A DNA stretch of 64,000 bases from Pseudomonas protegens (lineage in GTDB: Bacteria; Pseudomonadota; Gammaproteobacteria; Pseudomonadales; Pseudomonadaceae). How positions within the stretch are numbered: the stretch's first letter is position 1; every line of letters begins with the position of its first letter. The DNA lies in the NCBI RefSeq assembly GCF_003363755.1, contig NZ_CP031396.1:3256501-3320500 (forward strand). The letters run 5' to 3'. The notes under the pieces were generated by a model. It had not been told where the DNA came from, did not search any database, and was given only the letters and a program-made list of their open reading frames with translations. Positions 38,833-47,888 of the stretch are shown piece after piece. The position numbers and the translations under genes were made by a program.

Positions 38833-40257
38833 ATGACCCTCTACGTGAACCTCGCCGAACTCCTGGGCACCCGCATCGAACAGGGCTTCTATCGCCCCGG
38901 TGATCGACTGCCCTCGGTGCGCGCGCTGAGCGTAGAACACGGGGTCAGCCTGAGTACCGTGCAGCAGGCCTACCGCGTACTGGAAGACAACGGCCTGGCC
39001 ATGCCCAAGCCAAAATCCGGGTACTTCGTCCCCCCCAGCCGTGAGTTGCCTGCGCTGCCGGCAGTCGGTCGCCCGGCCCAGCGGCCGGTGGAAATCTCCC
39101 AGTGGGACCAGGTGTTGGAATTGATCCGCGCGGTGCCGCGCAAGGATGTGGTGCAACTGGGCCGCGGCATGCCGGACATCACCACGCCAACCATGAAGCC
39201 CTTGCTACGGGCCCTGGCCCGGCTCAGCCGGCGCCAGGACATGCCCGGCCTGCACTACGACAACATCTACGGCGTGCTGGAATTGCGCGAGCAAGTGGCG
39301 CGGCTGATGCTGGATTCGGGCTGCCAGCTGGGGGCCAATGACCTGGTGATCACCACTGGCTGCCATGAAGCCCTGTCCTCCAGCATTCGCGCTATCTGCG
39401 AGCCCGGGGACATCGTCGCCGTAGACTCGCCGAGCTTTCACGGCGCCATGCAGACCCTCAAGGGGCTGGGCATGAAGGCCCTGGAAATCCCCACCGACCC
39501 TATTACCGGGATCAGCCTGGAAGCCCTGGAACTGGCCCTGGAGCAGTGGCCGATCAAGGCCATACAGTTGACCCCCAACTGCAACAATCCCTTGGGCTAC
39601 ATCATGCCGGAGTCGCGCAAGCGGGCCCTGCTGACCCTGGCCCAGCGCTTCGACGTGGCGATCATCGAGGACGACGTGTATGGCGAACTGGCCTACACCT
39701 ACCCACGCCCGCGAACCATCAAGTCCTTCGACGACGACGGCAGGGTTCTGCTGTGCAGTTCCTTCTCCAAGACCCTGGCCCCCGGCCTGCGTATCGGCTG
39801 GGTCGCACCCGGCCGCTACTTGGAGCGGGTGCTGCACATGAAGTACATCAGTACCGGCTCCACCGCCCCGCAACCCCAGGTGGCCATCGCCGAATTCCTG
39901 AAAAGCGGTCATTTCGAGCCCCATTTGCGCAAGATGCGCACTCAATACCAGCGCAATCGCGACCTGATGCTCGATTGGGTCAGCCGCTATTTCCCCACGG
40001 GCACCCGCGCCAGTCGCCCCCAGGGCAGTTTCATGCTGTGGATCGAACTGCCCGAAGGCTTCGACGCTCTGAAACTCAACCGGGCATTGCTCGACCAAGG
40101 CGTGCAGATCGCCGTGGGCAGTATCTTTTCCGCCTCGGGCAAATACCGCAATTGCCTGCGGATGAACTACGCTGCCAAGCCAACCGCGCAGATCGAAGAC
40201 GCGGTACGCAAAGTCGGCTCCGCAGCCATCAAGCTGCTCAGCGAAACCCAGGACTGA
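38833..40257 (+). CDS. MocR family regulator (GntR-aminotransferase)
   Basis: 474-residue MocR/GabR-type protein. The N-terminal winged helix (about 1-68, LPSVRALSVEHGVSLSTVQQAYRVLEDNGL) is linked to a fold-type I aminotransferase domain (about 95-474). PLP-binding Lys313 is in SSFSKTLAPGLR. Relatives sense amines, GABA or taurine through PLP and control catabolic genes. Its target is probably a divergent or nearby gene; the DUF1127 protein and the PauB-like oxidase are the closest candidates. Confidence 0.87.
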   Translation: MTLYVNLAELLGTRIEQGFYRPGDRLPSVRALSVEHGVSLSTVQQAYRVLEDNGLAMPKPKSGYFVPPSRELPALPAVGRPAQRPVEISQWDQVLELIRAVPRKDVVQLGRGMPDITTPTMKPLLRALARLSRRQDMPGLHYDNIYGVLELREQVARLMLDSGCQLGANDLVITTGCHEALSSSIRAICEPGDIVAVDSPSFHGAMQTLKGLGMKALEIPTDPITGISLEALELALEQWPIKAIQLTPNCNNPLGYIMPESRKRALLTLAQRFDVAIIEDDVYGELAYTYPRPRTIKSFDDDGRVLLCSSFSKTLAPGLRIGWVAPGRYLERVLHMKYISTGSTAPQPQVAIAEFLKSGHFEPHLRKMRTQYQRNRDLMLDWVSRYFPTGTRASRPQGSFMLWIELPEGFDALKLNRALLDQGVQIAVGSIFSASGKYRNCLRMNYAAKPTAQIEDAVRKVGSAAIKLLSETQD

Positions 40258-40326
40258 ACCCCGGGTCACGTTGCAGGAAGCCCACTGCCCCATGCCAACC
40301 CGCGCCGCGATGCGAGACGACCTGAC

Positions 40327-41898
40327 TTGAGCCGTAAACAGGGGTTTATCCTGCCGCTGATCCTGACCCTCGGGCTAGTCGGCTGCGCCACCCAGGAAGT
40401 GCCTTACCAGCCCAGCCAAGCGTTGGCCGCCAGTGACTCCAGCTTCGCCCAGTCCATCCGGGCCCAGGCCGCCCCCTATCAGGGACGCTCCGGCTTTCGC
40501 CTGCTGCCCAACAGCACCGAAGCCTTCATGGCCCGCGCCGAGCTGATCCGCAACGCCCAGAGCAGCCTCGACCTGCAGTACTACATCGTTCATGACGGCA
40601 TCAGCACCCGGATGCTGGTGGACGAGTTGCTCAAGGCTGCCGATCGAGGTGTGCGGGTACGCATCCTGCTGGACGACACCACCAGCGACGGGCTGGACCA
40701 GATCATCGCCACCCTGGCCGCCCACCCGCAGATCCAGGTCCGCCTGTTCAACCCGCTGCACCTGGGCCGCAGCACCGGCGTTACCCGAGCCGTGGGCCGT
40801 CTGTTCAACCTGTCGCAACAGCATCGCCGGATGCACAACAAGCTGTGGCTGGCGGACAACAGCGTGGCCATCGTCGGCGGGCGCAACATCGGCGATGAAT
40901 ACTTCGATGCCGAACCCAATCTCAACTTCACCGACATCGACATGTTCAGCGCAGGCCCCGTGGCCGAACAGCTGGGCCATAGCTTCGATCAATACTGGAA
41001 CAGTGCCCTGAGCCGGCCCATAGGCGAGTTCCTGTCTTACGCACCTTCAACCCAGGCCCTGAACAACACCCGCCAGCGCCTGGAAGAGTCGCTACAGGAC
41101 AGCCACCGGCAAAACCAGGCCCTGTATCGCCAGCTGATGACCTACCAGACCCAGCCGCGCATGGATATCTGGCGCAAGGAACTGATCTGGGCCTGGAACC
41201 AAGCCCTGTGGGACGCCCCCACCAAGGTCCTGGCCAAGGGCGATCCCGACCCGCACTTGCTGCTGACCACCCAGTTGGCACCGGAACTCAAGGGCGTGAG
41301 CAAGGAACTGATCATGGTCTCGGCCTACTTCGTCCCGGGCCAGCCGGGGCTGGTGTACCTGACCGGCCGGGCTGACGCCGGGGTCGCGGTCAGCCTCTTG
41401 ACCAACGCCCTGGAAGCCACCGACGTGCCGGTGGTGCATGGCGGCTACGCGCCCTATCGCAAGGCCTTGCTGGAACACGGCGTGAAGCTCTACGAGTTGC
41501 GCAGGCAACCCGCAGAGCGGGGCGGCGGCAGCGGTCCGCGGCTGTTCCACAGCCGTTCCTTGAAGGGCTCGGACTCCAGCCTGCACAGCAAGGCGATGGT
41601 CTTCGACCGACAGAAGAGCTTTATCGGCTCGTTCAATTTCGATTCACGCTCAGTGCTGTGGAACACCGAGGTCGGGGTGCTGGTGGACAGCCCCGAACTG
41701 GCCGAGCATGTACGCGCCCTGGCCCTGCAAGGGATGGCGCCGCCCCTCAGCTACCAGGTCAAACTGGAGGACGGCAAGCTGGTCTGGATCACCGAGGACC
41801 ATGGGCAGTTGCACAGTCTGAGCCACGAGCCCGGCAGTTGGTGGCGACGCATCAATGCCTGGCTGAGCACTCGCATCGGTCTGGAGCGCATGCTTTGA
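40327..41898 (+). CDS. Phospholipase D family lipoprotein
   Basis: 523-residue protein with two HKD active-site motifs: HNKLWLADNSVAIVGGRN (about 170-187) and HSKAMVFDRQKSFIGSFN (about 419-436), each as HxKxxxxD. The N-terminus is a lipoprotein signal (LPLILTLGLVGC, lipid Cys about 19). It resembles cardiolipin-synthase-like or PLD-type enzymes. Start is TTG at 40327; ribosome binding site weak, so the start could shift a few codons. It is convergent with the MFS gene, with four bases between the stops. Confidence 0.82.
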   Translation: MSRKQGFILPLILTLGLVGCATQEVPYQPSQALAASDSSFAQSIRAQAAPYQGRSGFRLLPNSTEAFMARAELIRNAQSSLDLQYYIVHDGISTRMLVDELLKAADRGVRVRILLDDTTSDGLDQIIATLAAHPQIQVRLFNPLHLGRSTGVTRAVGRLFNLSQQHRRMHNKLWLADNSVAIVGGRNIGDEYFDAEPNLNFTDIDMFSAGPVAEQLGHSFDQYWNSALSRPIGEFLSYAPSTQALNNTRQRLEESLQDSHRQNQALYRQLMTYQTQPRMDIWRKELIWAWNQALWDAPTKVLAKGDPDPHLLLTTQLAPELKGVSKELIMVSAYFVPGQPGLVYLTGRADAGVAVSLLTNALEATDVPVVHGGYAPYRKALLEHGVKLYELRRQPAERGGGSGPRLFHSRSLKGSDSSLHSKAMVFDRQKSFIGSFNFDSRSVLWNTEVGVLVDSPELAEHVRALALQGMAPPLSYQVKLEDGKLVWITEDHGQLHSLSHEPGSWWRRINAWLSTRIGLERML

Positions 41899-41902
41899 AG
41901 CG

Positions 41903-43051
41903 CTACAAGGGTTGCGCCTGGACGCTGCCAAAAGCGCCCTGACGCAGCAGCAGAAGCAACAGGCCAAAGGCGCCCGCCGCCACCAGCAGCAACATCGCAT
42001 GGCCGCTGACCCACTGGCTGCCCGCACCTGCCACCAAGGGACCGATCAGACAACCGATACCCCACAGCTGCGCCACATGAGCATTGGCTCGTACCAAAGC
42101 ATCGTCGCGATAACGCTCGCCGATCAGGATCAGCGACAAGGTGAACAGCCCACCAGCGCTGGCCCCGAACAGCACCCACAACGGCCAGATCAATACGCTG
42201 TCCAACAGCAGGGGAATGGCCAGGCTGGAGCACAGCAGGATCACCGCGCAACCGGTGAACAGGCCGCGCCGGGAGACGCGATCAGCCAAGGCGCCGATCG
42301 GCAGCTGCAACAATGCATCGCCCACCACTACGGTGCTGACCATGGCCAGGGCCACGTCCTCGGTGAAGCCCTGGCTCAAGCAATAAACCGGAAGCAAGGT
42401 CAGGATCAGAGCCTCGAAAGTCGCGAACAAGGCCACCGCCCAACCAATCGCCGGCAACGTCTGACAGAAGCGCCAGAGGTCGATCAGGGTGACATTGCAA
42501 GACTCGGTGCTCGGCGCTCCGCTACGCCCCAACAGCAGCAAGGGCGCCGCCACCAGCAATCCCACCGAGACCCAGAAGCCGTAGTCCTGCGTGGTCCCCA
42601 GGACGCCAAGCAGCAAGGGGCCGGCCAGCTGACTCAGGGCATAGCCGCTGCCATACAACGCCACCAGCCGTCCCCGCCACTGCTCCACCACCAGCTGATT
42701 GATCCAGCTTTCCCCCAGAATGAAGATGATGGTCAGCACCACGCCCAGAATCAGGCGCAACGCCAGCCACACCGGATAGCTGGGCAACAGCGCCAGCAGT
42801 CCAATAGAGAGCGCACCCGCCCACAGGCACAGGCGCATCAGGTTGGCGGTACCGAAGCGGGCCGCCAGCCGACTGGAAATCTTCGCGCCCAGCAGCACGC
42901 CAATGGCCGGCATCGCCGCTACCACGCCGATGGCAAAGGGTCCGTAGCCCCAGCTTTCCAGGCGCAAGGACACCAGCGGCATGGTCATGCCCAAGGCCAG
43001 GCCGACACTCAACACAGCGGATAAAACGGCGAAATAAGTCGCCCAAGGCAT
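41903..43051 (-). CDS. MFS transporter
   Basis: 382-residue protein with twelve hydrophobic segments and the loop-2/3 motif GAKISSRLAARFG (about 53-65), then a second-half GALADRVSRRG (about 245). It belongs to a YcaD-like efflux group rather than sugar importers. Start at 43051 has AGGAG eight bases away; the longer frame is rejected. The substrate is unknown. Downstream lies the PLD gene, upstream a hairpin-rich gap. Confidence 0.82.
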   Translation of the reverse strand: MPWATYFAVLSAVLSVGLALGMTMPLVSLRLESWGYGPFAIGVVAAMPAIGVLLGAKISSRLAARFGTANLMRLCLWAGALSIGLLALLPSYPVWLALRLILGVVLTIIFILGESWINQLVVEQWRGRLVALYGSGYALSQLAGPLLLGVLGTTQDYGFWVSVGLLVAAPLLLLGRSGAPSTESCNVTLIDLWRFCQTLPAIGWAVALFATFEALILTLLPVYCLSQGFTEDVALAMVSTVVVGDALLQLPIGALADRVSRRGLFTGCAVILLCSSLAIPLLLDSVLIWPLWVLFGASAGGLFTLSLILIGERYRDDALVRANAHVAQLWGIGCLIGPLVAGAGSQWVSGHAMLLLVAAGAFGLLLLLLRQGAFGSVQAQPL

Positions 43052-43095
43052 TTCCACACTCCTGTGGATGATTATTCTGCAAGCCACAGACAACA

Positions 43096-43203
43096 CAGCC
43101 GGACTCCCCTCGCGGGAAGTCCGGCTGCGCTGTGGATCAACAGCTTCGGACAAAGACGCCTGTAAGGCGTGGCGCTTGCCGGCGCAAGCGTCCTTGCGGA
43201 CGC
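43096..43203. other. Hairpin-rich gap downstream of kauB
   Basis: Inverted repeats CAGCCGGACT/AGTCCGGCTG (43096-43127), ACGCC/GGCGT (43156-43170), GCTTGC/GCAAGC (about 43174-43189) and GCGTCC/GGACGC around a TTGC loop (43188-43203) occur in 108 bases. One may end the kauB transcript. None has a long T-run. Confidence 0.5.
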
Positions 43204-43224
43204 CATTGCCTCAACCCCGAAGAC

Positions 43225-44718
43225 TCAGAGCTTGATCCAGGTCGCTTTCAGCTCGGTGTACTTGTCGAACGCGTGCAGCGACTTGTCCCGACCATTGCCC
43301 GACTGCTTGAAGCCGCCGAACGGCGCGGTCATGTCGCCACCGTCGTACTGGTTGATCCAGACGCTGCCGGCACGCAGCGCCTTGGCCGTCAGGTGCGCCT
43401 TGGAGATGTTTGCAGTCCAGACCGCCGCCGCCAATCCGTACGGAGTGTCGTTGGCAATCTGGATCGCCTCTTCCACGCTGTCGAACGCAATCACTGACAG
43501 CACTGGGCCGAAGATTTCTTCCTGGGCAATCTTCATCGCGTTGCTGACGCCGTCGAAAATCGTCGGTTCGACGTAGGTACCACCTGTCTCCTGCAGGGTG
43601 CGCTTGCCACCGGCCACCAACTTGGCGCCATCGGCGTGACCGGCCTCGATGTAGGACAGCACGGTGTTCATCTGCTGGGTGTCCACCAGGGCGCCGACGT
43701 TGGTGGCCGGGTCCAGTGGGTTGCCCGGTTTCCAGGCTTTCAGGGCCTCGATCACCAGCGGCAGGAATTTGTCCTTGATGGAACGCTCCACCAGCAGACG
43801 GGAACCGGCGGTGCAGACTTCGCCCTGGTTGAAGGCAATGGCGCTGGCGGCCGATTCGGCGGCGGCCTGCAGGTCCGGGGCATCGGCAAATACGATGTTC
43901 GGGCTTTTGCCACCGGCTTCCAGCCAGACGCGCTTCATGTTGGATTCACCGGAGTACACCAGCAGTTGCTTGGCGATCTTGGTGGAGCCGGTGAACACCA
44001 GGGTGTCCACGTCCATGTGCAGGGCCAGGGCCTTGCCGACGGTGTGACCGTAGCCGGGCAGCACGTTGAACACGCCAGCCGGAATCCCGGCTTCCACCGC
44101 CAGAGCCGCAATGCGAATTGCGGTCAGCGGGGATTTTTCCGAAGGCTTGAGGATCACCGAGTTACCGGTGGACAGCGCCGGCCCCAGCTTCCAGCAGGCC
44201 ATCATCAGTGGGAAGTTCCACGGCACGATGGCCGCGACTACACCCACCGGCTCACGGGTTACCAGGCCCAGTTGGTCATGGGGGGTGGCCGCGACTTCGT
44301 CGTAGATCTTGTCGATGGCCTCGCCGCTCCAGCTCAGGGCTTGCGCCGCGCCGGGCACGTCGATTTCCAGGGAGTCGGTGATGGGCTTGCCCATGTCCAG
44401 GGTTTCCAGGAGCGCGAGCTCCTGGGCGTGTTGCTTGAGCAGGCCGGCAAAACGAATCATGACGGACTTGCGCTTGGCCGGCGCCAGGCGCGACCAGACG
44501 CCAGAGTTGAAGGTGGCGCGGGCATTGTCCACGGCACGCTGGGCATCGGCGGCGTCACAGCTGGCAATGGTTGCCAGCACACGACCGTCTACCGGGCTGA
44601 TGCACTCGAAGGTGTCATTGGAAACAGCAGCGGTGTATTCACCATTGATGTAGGCGCGGCCTTCGATTTTCAGGTCGCGGGCACGTTGTTCCCAATCGGC
44701 ACGAGTCAGGGTGGTCAT
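43225..44718 (-). CDS. kauB: Gamma-glutamyl-GABA aldehyde dehydrogenase
   Basis: 497-residue NAD(P)-dependent aldehyde dehydrogenase. Catalytic Cys302 lies in QGEVCTAG, general base Glu267 in LEAGGKSP, and Asn168 in VPWNFP. It is closest to KauB/PuuC, which oxidises gamma-glutamyl-aminobutyraldehyde or related aldehydes from polyamines and agmatine. It complements the PauB-like oxidase 5 kb away. Ribosome binding site GAGGA precedes the ATG. A palindrome lies in the gap to the divergent cupin gene. Confidence 0.92.
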   Translation of the reverse strand: MTTLTRADWEQRARDLKIEGRAYINGEYTAAVSNDTFECISPVDGRVLATIASCDAADAQRAVDNARATFNSGVWSRLAPAKRKSVMIRFAGLLKQHAQELALLETLDMGKPITDSLEIDVPGAAQALSWSGEAIDKIYDEVAATPHDQLGLVTREPVGVVAAIVPWNFPLMMACWKLGPALSTGNSVILKPSEKSPLTAIRIAALAVEAGIPAGVFNVLPGYGHTVGKALALHMDVDTLVFTGSTKIAKQLLVYSGESNMKRVWLEAGGKSPNIVFADAPDLQAAAESAASAIAFNQGEVCTAGSRLLVERSIKDKFLPLVIEALKAWKPGNPLDPATNVGALVDTQQMNTVLSYIEAGHADGAKLVAGGKRTLQETGGTYVEPTIFDGVSNAMKIAQEEIFGPVLSVIAFDSVEEAIQIANDTPYGLAAAVWTANISKAHLTAKALRAGSVWINQYDGGDMTAPFGGFKQSGNGRDKSLHAFDKYTELKATWIKL

Positions 44719-44856
44719 ACGAGTGTCCTCCTCTTATTTGAATACAAGCGCCATGCGAACTACGCCGGCACTCATGAAGAATTCTGCCCGGCCAGCCTGT
44801 TTTCGGCCAAAGGCACCCGCCACCCTAAACCAGCGACCCCTGTACTTTCAATATAT

Positions 44857-44907
44857 TTGACAAAGCCCGGGCAAACAGCATTGCTATGTGCATTTTAATA
44901 AACATAG
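44857..44907 (+). promoter_or_regulatory. Promoter and inverted repeat upstream of cupin gene
   Basis: TTGACA at 44857-44862 is followed by TGCTAT at 44882-44887 (19-base spacing). Arms CTATGT (44884-44889) and ACATAG (44902-44907) overlap the -10, as an operator would. Confidence 0.4.
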
Positions 44908-44956
44908 ACTCTGGCCTTCATAGCCACTCGCGCCGCAATCACGGGGGAATACAAGA

Positions 44957-45319
44957 ATGAGCATCCACAACGTCGTCGACTTCAGCCAGGCCAACACCGA
45001 GGGCGAACGCTACCGCCCCGCTCCGGAAAAAGTGCTCAAGGGCGATCCCGAGCAAGCGGTGTTCAACCACTACGCCAGCCCGTGCGGGCAACTCAATGCC
45101 GGGATCTGGGAAGGCGCGGTGGGCCAATGGACGGTGAACTTCACCGAGCACGAATACTGCGAGATTCTCCAGGGCGTGTCGGTGCTGCGAGACAACGATG
45201 GCAACGCCAAGACCCTGCGCTCTGGCGACCGCTTTGTGATCCCGGCCGGCTTCAAAGGCACCTGGGAAGTGCTGGAGCCCTGCCGCAAGGTCTACGTGGC
45301 CTTCGAACAGAAGGCCTGA
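44957..45319 (+). CDS. Cupin domain protein (DUF861 type)
   Basis: 120-residue single cupin. The sequence ASPCGQLNAGIWEGAVGQWTVNFTEHEYCEILQGVSVLR and SGDRFVIPAGFKGTWEVLEPCRKVYV is typical of the DUF861 group, related to ureidoglycolate-type enzymes. The metal-binding residues are only partly conserved (single His in TEHEYCE). It is divergent from kauB, suggesting a role in polyamine or GABA catabolism, but no reaction is assigned. Confidence 0.78.
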   Translation: MSIHNVVDFSQANTEGERYRPAPEKVLKGDPEQAVFNHYASPCGQLNAGIWEGAVGQWTVNFTEHEYCEILQGVSVLRDNDGNAKTLRSGDRFVIPAGFKGTWEVLEPCRKVYVAFEQKA

Positions 45320-45330
45320 ATCCCAGGCAC

Positions 45331-45360
45331 AAAAAAACCCGCTTGAAGGCGGGTTTTTTT
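45331..45360. terminator. Bidirectional terminator, cupin gene / rpmG
   Basis: AAAAAAACCCGC / GCGGGTTTTTTT stem between two convergent genes. Confidence 0.9.
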
Positions 45361-45377
45361 GTCAGAAGAAAAATCAA

Positions 45378-45533
45378 TTACTTGATTTTGCCTTCCTTGT
45401 AGATCACGTGCTTACGAACAACCGGATCATATTTCTTGATCTCGATTTTGTCCGGAGTAGTACGCTTGTTCTTGTCGGTAGTGTAGAAGTGACCAGTACC
45501 GGCGCTCGAGATCAAACGAATCAATTCACGCAT
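45378..45533 (-). CDS. rpmG: 50S ribosomal protein L33
   Basis: 51-residue L33: [20 protein letters not shown] ... [14 protein letters not shown]. It lacks the CxxC pairs, so it is the zinc-independent type. It lies 11 bases after rpmB on the same strand, the usual rpmB-rpmG operon, and ends at a shared terminator. Confidence 0.96.
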   Translation of the reverse strand: MRELIRLISSAGTGHFYTTDKNKRTTPDKIEIKKYDPVVRKHVIYKEGKIK

Positions 45534-45544
45534 GATTAGCTCCC

Positions 45545-45781
45545 TTAAACCTTGCCGCCATCGCGACGGATTTCGGCCAGCACGACATCAATGCCGCGCT
45601 TGTCGATGATACGCATGCCTTTGGCAGATACGCGCAGACGCACAAAGCGTTTCTCGGACTCAACCCAGAAGCGGTGATGCTGCAGGTTCGGCAGGAAACG
45701 ACGACGGGTTTTGTTGTTTGCGTGGGAAATGTTATTCCCAGTCACCGGACCCTTACCGGTAACTTGACAGACTCTAGACAT
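45545..45781 (-). CDS. rpmB: 50S ribosomal protein L28
   Basis: 78-residue L28 with the conserved start [34 protein letters not shown] and [27 protein letters not shown]. It has only one cysteine, hence the zinc-independent type. First of rpmB-rpmG. GAGGG lies upstream of the ATG. The leader, about 140 bases long, holds alternative hairpins (see 45802-45825). Confidence 0.96.
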   Translation of the reverse strand: MSRVCQVTGKGPVTGNNISHANNKTRRRFLPNLQHHRFWVESEKRFVRLRVSAKGMRIIDKRGIDVVLAEIRRDGGKV

Positions 45782-45801
45782 GCCTCAGCCCTCTAAAACC
45801 A

Positions 45802-45825
45802 CATGCCCAACCCGGCATGGGTTGG
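45802..45825 (-). promoter_or_regulatory. Alternative hairpins in the rpmB leader
   Basis: CATGCC (45802-45807) pairs with GGCATG (45814-45819); alternatively CCAACCC (45807-45813) pairs with GGGTTGG (45819-45825). The two cannot form together. They lie 21-44 bases upstream of the rpmB start codon. Confidence 0.5.
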
Positions 45826-45929
45826 CCGCTTAATCTCTCAGTCATTTGGCGCCAGGCGCCGCGTTTCTTTAGGGTCTTACCGGCTACACCTACAAGCGAA
45901 GGAACCGGGCCCCTAGAAAAGAGCGCTGC

Positions 45930-45958
45930 TTTATACCAGAAAGACCCCATAGCAACAA
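45930..45958 (-). promoter_or_regulatory. Candidate promoter of rpmB-rpmG
   Basis: On the minus strand, TTGTTG (45953-45958) and TATAAA (45930-45935) are 17 bases apart; the -10 matches five of six. Confidence 0.45.
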
Positions 45959-46256
45959 CAGCCGCTGTGTGCAGGATGATGAAAAGTCCTGATTTTCTTG
46001 CGCCGGACGCCTGCGGCAAAGGCTACCGCAGAAATCTACCGCTCGTCGCAGAATATATTTCTCTCGAAACCCCGGGAAAAAATCTGCTGCTGAACACGGG
46101 CATCCCTACACAAAATCACGGCTACAACCCTGACCGCGTCCCAGGTTTCAATGTCGAATACAAAAGGGATAGTCATTTTACAAAGAGGCCACTAGGGTAA
46201 GGCATTTCCAGACTGCACTCGCAGATGGGCTTTCGATCTGCACAAGGAACCCGACC

Positions 46257-47840
46257 ATGCGTCTTGCCGCCCTCCCGCTCCTGCTCGCCCCTCTTCTGAG
46301 CCCATTGGCCCAGGCCGCCGCGTTGAGCGTCTGCACCGAAGCCAGCCCGGAGGGCTTCGACGTGGTGCAGTACAACTCGCTGACCACCACCAACGCGTCC
46401 GCCGACGTGCTGATGAACCGCCTGGTGGAATTCGACGCCGTCAGCGGCAAGGTGGTCCCCAGCCTCGCCGATAGCTGGGAAGTCTCACCGGATGGCTTGA
46501 GCTATGTCTTCAAGCTGCATCCCAAGGTCAAGTTTCACCGTACCGACTACTTCAATCCCAGCCGCGAGCTGACCGCCGAAGACGTCAAATTCAGCTTCGA
46601 GCGCATGCTCGACCCAGCCCACCCGTGGCACAAGATCGCCCAGAGCGGCTTCCCACACGCACAATCCCTGCAGTTGCCCAGCCTGATCAAGAAGATCGAC
46701 GCCCTGGACCCGCTGACGGTGCGCTTTACCCTGGATCACGCCGACTCGACCTTTCTCCCCACCCTGAGCATGGGCTTTGCCTCGATCTACTCCGCGGAGT
46801 ACGCCGATCAGTTACTCAAGGCCGGCACCCCGGAGAAGCTCAACAGCCAGCCCATCGGCAGCGGCCCGTTCATTTTCGGGCGCTTCCAGAAAGACGCCTC
46901 GATCCGCTACAAGGCCAACCGCGACTACTTTGCTGGCAAACCGGCGCTGGACTCCCTGATTTTCGCCATCACTCCGGACGCCAACGTGCGCCTGCAGAAA
47001 CTGCGGCGCAATGAGTGCCAGATCGCCCTGTCACCCAAGCCCCTGGACGTACAAGCCGCCAGTGATGATCCAACGCTGAAGATCGAGAAAACGGCAGCCT
47101 TCATGACGGCCTTCGTTGCGATCAACAGCCAGCATCCGCCCCTGGACAAACCCGAAGTGCGCCAGGCGATCAACCTGGCCTTCGACAAGGCCCATTACCT
47201 CAAGACTGTGTTCGAAGGCACCGCCGAGGCCGCCAATGGCCCCTACCCGGCTAATACCTGGAGCTACGCCAAAGAGCTGCCGGGCTACACCCACGACCCG
47301 GAAAAGGCTCGTCAGCTGCTGGCCAAGGCAGGCCTTAAAAACGGCTTCGAGACCACAATCTGGACCCGCCCTTCCGGCAGCCTGCTCAACCCCAACCCGA
47401 GCCTGGGCGCCCAACTGCTGCAGGCGGACCTGGCCCAAGTGGGAATCCAGGCAGAAATCCGCGTGATCGAATGGGGCGAGCTGATCCGCCGGGCCAAGGC
47501 CGGCGAACATGACCTGCTGTTCATGGGCTGGGCCGGCGACAATGGCGACCCGGATAACTTCCTCACACCACAGTTCACCTGCGCAGCAGTCAAATCCGGC
47601 ACCAACTTCGCACGCTACTGCGATCAGAACCTGGACAAGCTGATTACCGCCGGCAAGACCACCAGCGAACAGGGTGTGCGCAGCAAGCTGTACCAGCAGG
47701 CCCAGACCCAGATCCAGCAGCAAGCGCTGTGGCTCCCTCTGGCTCACCCGACCGCTTTCGCCCTGACCCGCAAACAGGTCGAGGGCTATCAAGTGAGCCC
47801 CTTCGGCCGCCAGGATTACTCGAAGGTCAGCGTCAAGTGA
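46257..47840 (+). CDS. Peptide ABC transporter substrate-binding protein (DppA-like)
   Basis: 527-residue periplasmic binding protein, family SBP_bac_5. Signal peptide MRLAALPLLLAPLLSPLAQAAA, then the family stretch RLVEFDAVSGKVVPSLADSWEVSPDGLSYVFKLHPKVKFH (about 60-100) and IGSGPFIFGRFQK (about 200). It is close to dipeptide-binding DppA-type proteins. No permease or ATPase genes are adjacent, so it must share an ABC system encoded elsewhere. AAGGAA lies eight bases before the ATG. Confidence 0.88.
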   Translation: MRLAALPLLLAPLLSPLAQAAALSVCTEASPEGFDVVQYNSLTTTNASADVLMNRLVEFDAVSGKVVPSLADSWEVSPDGLSYVFKLHPKVKFHRTDYFNPSRELTAEDVKFSFERMLDPAHPWHKIAQSGFPHAQSLQLPSLIKKIDALDPLTVRFTLDHADSTFLPTLSMGFASIYSAEYADQLLKAGTPEKLNSQPIGSGPFIFGRFQKDASIRYKANRDYFAGKPALDSLIFAITPDANVRLQKLRRNECQIALSPKPLDVQAASDDPTLKIEKTAAFMTAFVAINSQHPPLDKPEVRQAINLAFDKAHYLKTVFEGTAEAANGPYPANTWSYAKELPGYTHDPEKARQLLAKAGLKNGFETTIWTRPSGSLLNPNPSLGAQLLQADLAQVGIQAEIRVIEWGELIRRAKAGEHDLLFMGWAGDNGDPDNFLTPQFTCAAVKSGTNFARYCDQNLDKLITAGKTTSEQGVRSKLYQQAQTQIQQQALWLPLAHPTAFALTRKQVEGYQVSPFGRQDYSKVSVK

Positions 47841-47888
47841 CACGTCGGCCAGCTTCAGGGTCAGTACCGACCTTGAGGCTGGCTTCCT

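Larger units (their letters stand above)
45782..46256. other. 475-base intergenic region between rpmB and peptide-binding protein gene
   Basis: The left part is the rpmB leader and promoter described separately. The right part (about 45960-46256) is divergent from it and should hold the promoter of the peptide-binding protein gene. I found no coding frame with a ribosome binding site and no RNA gene. An isolated AACAACA at 45954 is too short to call an Hfq/Crc site. Confidence 0.45.

Noticed and set aside
45954..45960. AACAACA as an Hfq/Crc target
   Set aside because: It is single, short, and about 300 bases from the next start codon in that direction.
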